NCBI GenBank assembly: GCA_902386085.1
Contig: CABMIA010000018.1
Coordinates: 1 to 11,251 of the forward strand
From: an uncultured archaeon
Lineage (GTDB): Archaea > Halobacteriota > Methanosarcinia > Methanosarcinales > Methanoperedenaceae
Direction: 5' to 3'
DNA: 11,251 nt
The notes under the pieces: model-generated
Databases searched by the model: none
Told to the model about the DNA's origin: nothing
What the model saw: the letters and a program-made list of their open reading frames with translations, nothing else
Shown: positions 7,874 through 11,251 of the stretch, piece by piece
Layout of the letters: every line of letters starts with the position of its first letter
How positions within the stretch are numbered: position 1 is the stretch's first letter
Program-made: the position numbers and the translations under genes

Positions 7874-8158
7874 ATGCAAAAGCAAATAATCAAACATCCC
7901 TACATTACAACTAATACGAGAATAAGTAAAGGTAGCCCGATAATAGCTGGAACAAGGGTACGCGTATTGGATATAATAATTGAATACGAATATCTTGGCT
8001 ATGCTCCAGATGAAATCGTTAATGCACATCCTCATCTGATTCTCCCCCAAATACATGATGCTCTGTCTTTTTACTACGAGAATCGGGAAGAGATGGACCA
8101 GGAAATCAAATTGAAAAAAGAGAAAATAGTAAAATTGCGTAAAAAGTTAATTTCATGA
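7874..8158 (+). CDS. DUF433-family antitoxin
   Basis: Probable antitoxin of a type II module; DUF433 proteins are small DNA-binding proteins paired with DUF5615 PIN-like toxins. The 94 residues show the family core GSPIIAGTRVRVLDIIIEY at 20-38, then PDEIVNAHPHLILPQIHDAL and YYENREEMDQEI. The C-terminal 20 residues are Lys-rich and predicted helical, a likely toxin-binding tail (inference). The gene is followed 6 nt later by the toxin. Base composition is clearly more AT-rich than in ubiD, suggesting transfer. The ATG lies just after an A/T-rich stretch with no ribosome site, so the transcript may be nearly leaderless. Autorepression is usual for such modules but no operator was identified. 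Confidence 0.85.
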   Translation: MQKQIIKHPYITTNTRISKGSPIIAGTRVRVLDIIIEYEYLGYAPDEIVNAHPHLILPQIHDALSFYYENREEMDQEIKLKKEKIVKLRKKLIS

Positions 8159-8164
8159 GGGCTT

Positions 8165-8509
8165 TTGAAAGAAGAAAAGCGTATCAAGATATATGCAGAT
8201 GAGAACGTAAATGTTGCAATTATTGAAGGGCTCAAGCGTAGAGGTGTGGAAGCGTGGTCTGCCATAGATAAAGGTAAGCTCGGTCTCAGCGATGAAGAAC
8301 AATTGAGGTATGCTTTAGAGGAAAGAGTAATAATATTTACTCATGATGACGATTTCCTCAGTATGGTTGCCGAGTCTGGAATTGACCACTGTGGAATAAT
8401 ATATGTTCACCAGCAGCATCTCTCAATAGGGGAATGCATTCGTCGGCTAAAATCAATAGTTGAAACAATGTCTTCTGAAGAAATGCGTAATCGCATATTG
8501 TTTCTGTGA
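8165..8509 (+). CDS. DUF5615-family PIN-like toxin
   Basis: Probable ribonuclease toxin of the PIN-like (Mut7-C-related) fold, partner of the preceding DUF433 protein. The 114 residues start with strand KIKIYADENV-type sequence (YADENVN, D12 and E13), which gives acidic metal ligands, and continue with the second acidic cluster FTHDDDFLSM (D61-D63). The C-terminal part GIIYVHQQHLSIGECIRRL fits the family. The only reasonable start in frame is TTG at 8165, 6 nt after the antitoxin stop, preceded by TGAGGG at 8156-8161. The ATG overlapping the antitoxin stop (8155) is in another frame. The key acidic residues are intact, so the toxin is probably active. RNA target unknown. Confidence 0.85.
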   Translation: MKEEKRIKIYADENVNVAIIEGLKRRGVEAWSAIDKGKLGLSDEEQLRYALEERVIIFTHDDDFLSMVAESGIDHCGIIYVHQQHLSIGECIRRLKSIVETMSSEEMRNRILFL

Positions 8510-8727
8510 AATATTATAATTTTTTTATTCCAATCTATCTCAAAATGATCCCAATAAATATTCCTTGAACCGATGTCGTTACCTCCCTATGAGGCGTTGA
8601 GAAAGTCTTAAGGTAATAGAATAGTATGAATCGATGCTATGGTTAATATATGGAAAGTAACACCTCAAAAAGATTATACTTGATTTCATAAATAATTAAA
8701 AAAATTAAAATAAATTAAAGTGAAAAG
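8510..8727. other. AT-rich non-coding gap
   Basis: Between the toxin stop and the HicB-like gene I see no credible coding frame. A T-run just after 8517 could end toxin transcription. TTACCT (8580-8585) and AGGTAA (8611-8616) form only a weak 6-bp inverted match. From 8688 the sequence is almost all A and T and probably contains the promoter of the next gene. Confidence 0.5.
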
Positions 8728-8895
8728 ATGAATTGCAAAGCCGGCATTGTTATCGAAAAAGATGATTACGGATATTATGCTTATTGCCCTGAACTTGAAG
8801 GATGTCAAACTCAGGGTGATTCTCCTGATGAAGTAATGGCTAACATAAAAGAGGCTATAGAACTCTATTTGGAGACATTATCTTTAGGAGTGTAA
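8728..8895 (+). CDS. hicB: HicB-like antitoxin, solo (55 aa)
   Basis: Short member of the HicB partial-RNase-H fold family, normally the antitoxin of HicA. The sequence shows the typical core: AGIVIEKDDYGYYAYCPELEGCQTQGDSPDEVMANIKEAIELYLE, including the conserved PELxGCxTQGDSxxEAxxNIxEAIxLxLE pattern. It starts at an ATG after a purine-rich AAAGTGAAAAG and ends at TAA 8893-8895. It is shorter than full HicB proteins that carry a DNA-binding tail, and I see no HicA before or after it. It may therefore be an orphan antitoxin guarding against a distant toxin, or a relic. Three nt later begins a HEPN-like fragment that is not a HicA. Confidence 0.8.
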   Translation: MNCKAGIVIEKDDYGYYAYCPELEGCQTQGDSPDEVMANIKEAIELYLETLSLGV

Positions 8896-8898
8896 AAT

Positions 8899-8999
8899 AT
8901 GCTGCGAGCGAATAAGGCATATTTTAAAGATATTCTTGAGGCAATCCGCAAAATTGGAAAATATCAACAACAGCGGATACAAGCAGAAGAACCAAGATT
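8899..8999 (+). pseudogene. Probable truncated HEPN (DUF86/HepT-like) toxin fragment
   Basis: The first 25 or so residues from the ATG at 8899, MLRANKAYFKDILEAIRKIG, resemble the start of DUF86/HepT-type HEPN toxins, which typically open with a charged stretch then Y-x-x-DILEAI-x-x-I. After about residue 35 the similarity stops and the frame runs into the short-period repeats from 9011. The catalytic Rx4-6H motif expected later in HEPN proteins is absent. The frame stays open to 9363 only because the repeats lack stops; I do not consider that extension a protein. It starts 3 nt after the hicB stop. Assignment rests on a short stretch and is tentative; the end coordinate is approximate. Confidence 0.4.
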
Positions 9000-9008
9000 T
9001 GTTCATGG

Positions 9009-9043
9009 GGTATCTGCGTTCATCTGCGTTCATCTGCGGTTAA
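9009..9043 (+). repeat. Tandem TCTGCGTTCA repeat (CGCAGAT family)
   Basis: Three near-identical 10-nt units in a row, TATCTGCGTT, CATCTGCGTT and CATCTGCGGT (9011-9040). On the other strand they read as CGCAGATGAA-type units. This is the better-preserved partner of the inverted copy at 7796-7826. Such units recur in non-coding DNA of many prokaryotes (from general knowledge), and no coding role is visible. Confidence 0.75.
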
Positions 9044-9064
9044 TAATCAGCCCACTACAAACAA

Positions 9065-9080
9065 CGCAGAGAATGCAAAG
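9065..9080 (+). repeat. Left copy of CGCAGAG..GCAAAG repeat
   Basis: CGCAGAGAATGCAAAG matches the reverse complement of 9297-9312 (CGCAGAGGGCGCAAAG) at 13 of 16 positions. The two copies flank the palindromic ACGGAT element, forming an inverted pair about 215 bp apart. Confidence 0.55.
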
Positions 9081-9127
9081 CGAGGCGGTAACGCTCTGGT
9101 ATGAAAAAGTGACAACGTGGCGAAACG

Positions 9128-9208
9128 GAACACGGATGACACGGATTGGACGGATTTTCACGGATACGGAATCCGTGCGCATCCGTGTCATCCGCGTTAT
9201 CCGTGTTC
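9128..9208. repeat. 81-nt palindromic ACGGAT short-period repeat
   Basis: Arms of 40 nt around a centre at 9168 pair at about 31 of 40 positions without gaps, beginning with a perfect 10-nt match (GAACACGGAT and its complement). Within each arm CACGGAT-type units recur about every 9-10 nt. An RNA from either strand would fold into a long imperfect hairpin. It interrupts no intact gene and lies 155 nt upstream of acnX. Confidence 0.75.
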
Positions 9209-9296
9209 TATCGCGATTACTCTGGAATGATAAACCATTACAGGATTTCTTCTTCATTTCCTTCTATGAACCGCAGTTCATGGCTGACTTTGCGAA

Positions 9297-9312
9297 CTTT
9301 GCGCCCTCTGCG
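9297..9312 (-). repeat. Right copy of CGCAGAG..GCAAAG repeat
   Basis: The inverted partner of 9065-9080. The surrounding sequence GACTTTGCGAACTTTGCG (9285-9302) adds two more TTTGCG units. The copy is 52 nt upstream of the acnX start and may overlap its promoter region. Confidence 0.55.
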
Positions 9313-9353
9313 GTGAAATTTTTACATTACACTGATCACTGCATACCGGTTAC

Positions 9354-9358
9354 GGAGG
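9354..9358 (+). promoter_or_regulatory. Ribosome binding site of acnX
   Basis: GGAGG lies 5 nt before the ATG at 9364, a strong match to the 3' end of archaeal 16S rRNA at good spacing. It fixes the start codon and marks translation of acnX as independent of the open frame that ends at 9363. Confidence 0.8.
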
Positions 9359-9363
9359 TTTAG

Positions 9364-10521
9364 ATGTACCTCAATCCTGAAGAAGAGAAAATCTTCAACG
9401 GAGAACGCGGCCCCACATTCCAGAAAGCCATCGAGATCCTCACCGCCCTCGGCGACATCTACGGCGCCGACAGGCTCATTCCCATAAAGAGCGCCCAGAT
9501 TGCCGGCGTATCCTACAAAACCATCGGCGAAGCCGGTCTTGAGTGGATATCCGATCTGAAAGGAAAAGTGGCAGTGCCTTCGATCCTCAATCCAGCGGGT
9601 ATGGACATGGAGTGCTGGAAGGAAATGGGAATAAGCCAGGATTTTGCTGATAAACAGGAGAAGATAATCCGGGCATACGAAGCGCTTGGCGTGAGAACAG
9701 AGTGCTCATGCACGCCATATAACATCTTCGACAACCTCGCAGGATTCGGGGATCATGTGGCATGGAGCGAATCTTCAGCTATCTCCTATGCCAACTCAGT
9801 CATCGGGGCGCGCACGAACAGGGAAGGGGGACCGAGCGCTCTTTCTGCGGCGCTGATCGGCAAGACTGCGAATTACGGCTTTCATCTGGATGAGAACAGG
9901 GAACCAACCATCTTGATTAAGGTAGAAGCAGAACTGCACGACTCGGATTACGGGGCGCTGGGGTATATTGTTGGCGAAATGGCAGGCGACAGGGTGCCTC
10001 TTTTTAAACTGTCTTCCATCCCTGCAAAAGACGAATTGAAATCGCTCGGCGCGGCAATGGCGGCCTCAGGCGCCGTGGCGCTGTACCATGTTCTGGGGGT
10101 TACGCCTGAGGCCGGAAAGTATGAAATTCCTGCAGAGACTCTGACGATTGAGGAAAAGCAGATTAAAGATGTATATTCATCAGGCGAGCCCGATCTTATT
10201 GCCTTCGGCTGCCCGCACAGTAGCGTTGGCGAGCTTCGGAAACTCGTCCGGCTCTTAAATGGCAAAAAAGTGAAAAAAGAAGTCTGGATATGCACCTCGC
10301 GCGCCATAAAGAATAGGCATCCTGAGCTGATAAGAAAATTAGAGAAAAGCGGCGTGAAGGTTTTCTGCGATACCTGCATGGTGGTTTCGCCTGCGAGCGA
10401 GAGGTTCACATGCATGATGGTGAACTCGGGAAAGGCGCACAAATATGTACCGAATTTATGTGGGGTAAAGAGTATCATGGCAACTACTGAGGAATGTGTT
10501 TCGGCCGCGATGATGGGATAA
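9364..10521 (+). CDS. acnX: Aconitase X large subunit, probable phosphomevalonate dehydratase
   Basis: Aconitase X proteins are iron-sulfur hydro-lyases. In archaea the large subunit pairs with a small swivel-domain (DUF126) protein to dehydrate mevalonate 5-phosphate to trans-anhydromevalonate 5-phosphate. The 385 residues cover the whole large subunit, beginning at the usual short N-terminus (MYLNPEEEKIFNGERGP). Visible family segments are VPSILNPAGMD (71-81), TECSCTPYNIFDNLAGFGDHVAWSESSA (112-139), GARTNREGGPSALSAALIGKTANYG (148-172) and AFGCPHSS (280-287). Cysteines at 114, 116, 283, 310, 335, 338, 350, 366 and 378 include the likely cluster ligands; which three bind iron I cannot assign. 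The upstream neighbours ubiX and ubiD catalyse the next step, supporting the mevalonate role over the bacterial hydroxyproline dehydratases of the same family. No DUF126 gene is in view, so the small subunit must be encoded elsewhere. Confidence 0.92.
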   Translation: MYLNPEEEKIFNGERGPTFQKAIEILTALGDIYGADRLIPIKSAQIAGVSYKTIGEAGLEWISDLKGKVAVPSILNPAGMDMECWKEMGISQDFADKQEKIIRAYEALGVRTECSCTPYNIFDNLAGFGDHVAWSESSAISYANSVIGARTNREGGPSALSAALIGKTANYGFHLDENREPTILIKVEAELHDSDYGALGYIVGEMAGDRVPLFKLSSIPAKDELKSLGAAMAASGAVALYHVLGVTPEAGKYEIPAETLTIEEKQIKDVYSSGEPDLIAFGCPHSSVGELRKLVRLLNGKKVKKEVWICTSRAIKNRHPELIRKLEKSGVKVFCDTCMVVSPASERFTCMMVNSGKAHKYVPNLCGVKSIMATTEECVSAAMMG

Positions 10522-10543
10522 AATATGCGGTTTCTTCATCATA

Positions 10544-10562
10544 GAGAAAACATTTATATATT
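10544..10562 (+). promoter_or_regulatory. BRE/TATA promoter upstream of the 71-aa gene
   Basis: GAGAAAACATTTATATATT combines a purine-rich BRE-like stretch and a TATA box, 23 nt after the acnX stop. A start about 25 nt downstream would give a leader of some 30 nt before the ATG at 10617, holding the GGGAG ribosome site. Confidence 0.6.
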
Positions 10563-10616
10563 ATAATGATTAATACTTTTTAATTGCTGTAAGGGGATGT
10601 ATAGTGGGAGAGAACT

Positions 10617-10832
10617 ATGAATATCAGACCAGTATCAGGTTGTGCCATTGGGAAAGGCATGTTTGCCTCGTTTGCCGGCTACGAGCAGACAGACACCCTG
10701 CCACTCAGTCTTGTGACCGAGTGCAGGCAAAAACATACAAAAGATTGCAGTATGGACAAATGTCCGAGATTCCGGACCGGGGTTGCAGGCTCGCATAAAA
10801 TATCCTGGCGGAAGGAAGGCTCAAGGCTCTGA
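10617..10832 (+). CDS. Unrecognised small Cys-containing protein (71 aa)
   Basis: I do not recognise a family. The ATG is preceded by GGGAG (10606-10610) at 6-nt spacing and by a good TATA box, which makes it a real gene rather than chance. The protein opens with MNIRPVSGCAIGKGMF, then has a cysteine cluster C-x7-C-x4-C (C36, C44, C49) in TECRQKHTKDCSMDKCPRF, and ends basic. With C9 this gives four cysteines, enough for a zinc or iron-sulfur site (inference). No signal peptide or membrane helix. It sits directly before the two lipoate ligase genes in the same direction, so a link to lipoate or sulfur chemistry is possible but unproven. A longer alternative frame starting at 10604 has no ribosome site and was not chosen. 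Confidence 0.6.
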   Translation: MNIRPVSGCAIGKGMFASFAGYEQTDTLPLSLVTECRQKHTKDCSMDKCPRFRTGVAGSHKISWRKEGSRL

Positions 10833-10842
10833 CGTAATGATA

Positions 10843-10856
10843 TTTTTTTATATAAT
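10843..10856 (+). promoter_or_regulatory. T-run and TATA element before the lipoate ligase genes
   Basis: TTTTTTTATATAAT comes 11 nt after the stop at 10832. The seven T residues could terminate the upstream transcript in the archaeal manner, while the TATATAAT part lies about 30-40 nt before the ATG at 10886, a suitable place for a TATA box with a very short leader. The two roles are not exclusive. Confidence 0.5.
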
Positions 10857-10885
10857 CAAGCTGTTCTGAAGTATTGGAAATAATC

Positions 10886-11176
10886 ATGGACATATCATCA
10901 ATGAAGCAGGGGATACATAAATCAAGAGGAGGGCTCATAAGGTCTTTCGTTACTGCACAGAACGGTATTATCAAAGAGATCTCAATTTCCGGGGATTTCT
11001 TTTTGTTCCCGGAGGAAGCGATTTTCAAAATAGCTGGCCAGCTAAAAGGCGCACAGGCTGAGCGGGAAGAAATCCGGAGTATCATTGAAAAAATCTATGA
11101 AGCAGAGGGCCTTCAATCACCTGGAACAACGCCTTCAGATTTTACAGAATCAATCATGAAAGCGCTGGAGGGATAG
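10886..11176 (+). CDS. lplB: Lipoate-protein ligase C-terminal-domain subunit (LplB type)
   Basis: Small accessory subunit of a two-part archaeal lipoate ligase; the catalytic part is the next gene. In Thermoplasma-type systems the separate C-terminal domain is needed for lipoate activation to lipoyl-AMP. The 96-residue product shows the domain signature HKSRGGLIRSF, then the strand pair NGIIKEISISGDFFLFPEEAI, where SGDFFLxPEEA is characteristic, and a helical tail. I took the ATG at 10886 because the in-frame TTG at 10874 would sit at the predicted transcript start; ATG at 10901 is also possible and would lose five residues ahead of the domain. No strong ribosome site. Only one base separates its TAG from the lplA ATG, so the two are co-transcribed and probably made in equal amounts. 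Confidence 0.85.
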   Translation: MDISSMKQGIHKSRGGLIRSFVTAQNGIIKEISISGDFFLFPEEAIFKIAGQLKGAQAEREEIRSIIEKIYEAEGLQSPGTTPSDFTESIMKALEG

Positions 11177-11177
11177 T

Positions 11178-11251
11178 ATGGAATGGCGCTTCATTGATTT
11201 CGGATTGGTGGATATAAGGGAAATGATGGCAGTGAATGAGGCTATATTGAA
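11178..11251 (+). CDS. lplA: Lipoate-protein ligase A, catalytic subunit (3' partial)
   Basis: Only the first 24 codons are inside the window. They read MEWRFIDFGLVDIREMMAVN and then EAIL, matching the opening of LplA-type ligases, which typically begin WR-hydrophobic-D-x-G and continue with an M-A-x-D/N-E-A-h-L motif. The protein would attach lipoate to lysines of 2-oxoacid dehydrogenase E2 or glycine-cleavage H proteins. The ATG follows the lplB stop by one base, and the pairing with a separate C-terminal-domain gene strengthens the call. The ATP-binding and lipoate-binding motifs lie beyond the window and cannot be checked. Confidence 0.85.
   Translation, partial: MEWRFIDFGLVDIREMMAVNEAIL

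Noticed and set aside
8580..8616. Possible insertion-sequence end or terminator hairpin
   Set aside because: The inverted match is only 6 bp with a long unpaired centre, and there is no transposase or target duplication.
9030..9257. Minus-strand frame with repeated RITRMTRMRT-like residues
   Set aside because: The residue pattern is produced by the ACGGAT repeat units. It is a typical false gene from this kind of repeat.
9009..9320. CRISPR-like array
   Set aside because: Units are 7-16 nt with no unique spacers of regular length, are partly palindromic, and no cas gene is near.
8899..9363. A 154-residue open frame ending directly before acnX
   Set aside because: Only the first 30-35 residues look protein-like. 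The rest is translation of CGCAGAT, ACGGAT and CTTTGCG repeats and has no domain character.
10705..11085. Minus-strand 126-residue frame opposite the lipoate ligase region
   Set aside because: It overlaps clear lplB homology on the plus strand and has no recognisable domain.

Overview
The window looks like chromosomal DNA of a euryarchaeon, most likely from the methanogen/ANME side (Methanosarcinales or Methanoperedens-like). This is inferred from gene content. It has an archaeal SRP54 and an FtsZ-family gene, and A/T-rich TATA-type promoters instead of -35/-10 boxes. It carries UbiX, UbiD and aconitase-X genes, which fit the archaeal modified mevalonate pathway. It also has a lipoate ligase split into two genes, and a large soluble multi-PAS hybrid kinase of the kind abundant in these archaea. 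No rRNA, tRNA, CRISPR array or intact transposase was seen.

Layout. 1-2746 (+): 3' part of a hybrid sensor histidine kinase (PAS remnant, four PAS domains, HisKA, HATPase, receiver). 2792-2811: hairpin between converging genes. 2816-3988 (-): FtsZ-family GTPase with a Pro/Glu/Lys-rich linker and a C-terminal membrane segment, interrupted by one in-frame TAA. 4094-5413 (-): SRP54. 5507-5710 (+): small basic protein, divergent from SRP54. 5699-5899 (-): small two-helix membrane protein. 5985-7798 (+): ubiX-ubiD operon with a 4-nt ATGA overlap. 7799-9363: AT-rich accessory segment with a DUF433/DUF5615 toxin-antitoxin pair, a solo HicB-like antitoxin, a probable HEPN (DUF86-like) remnant, and nested short-period inverted repeats. 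9364-10521 (+): aconitase X large subunit. 10617-10832 (+): unrecognised Cys-containing small protein. 10886-11251 (+): lipoate ligase C-terminal-domain gene followed by the start of lplA, cut by the window end.

How the genes fit together. Aconitase X can act as phosphomevalonate dehydratase, giving trans-anhydromevalonate 5-phosphate. A UbiD enzyme decarboxylates that to isopentenyl phosphate, using prenylated FMN made by UbiX. These three genes therefore probably serve isoprenoid (membrane lipid) synthesis. The accessory segment separates ubiX-ubiD from acnX and looks like an insertion: it is AT-richer, holds toxin-antitoxin genes and gene debris, and has degenerate inverted copies of a CGCAGAT-type repeat at 7796-7826 and 9009-9043. 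The dehydratase small subunit (DUF126) is not in the window. The most unusual gene is the FtsZ homologue, which seems built to tether itself to the membrane; whether it is functional depends on whether the TAA is real.
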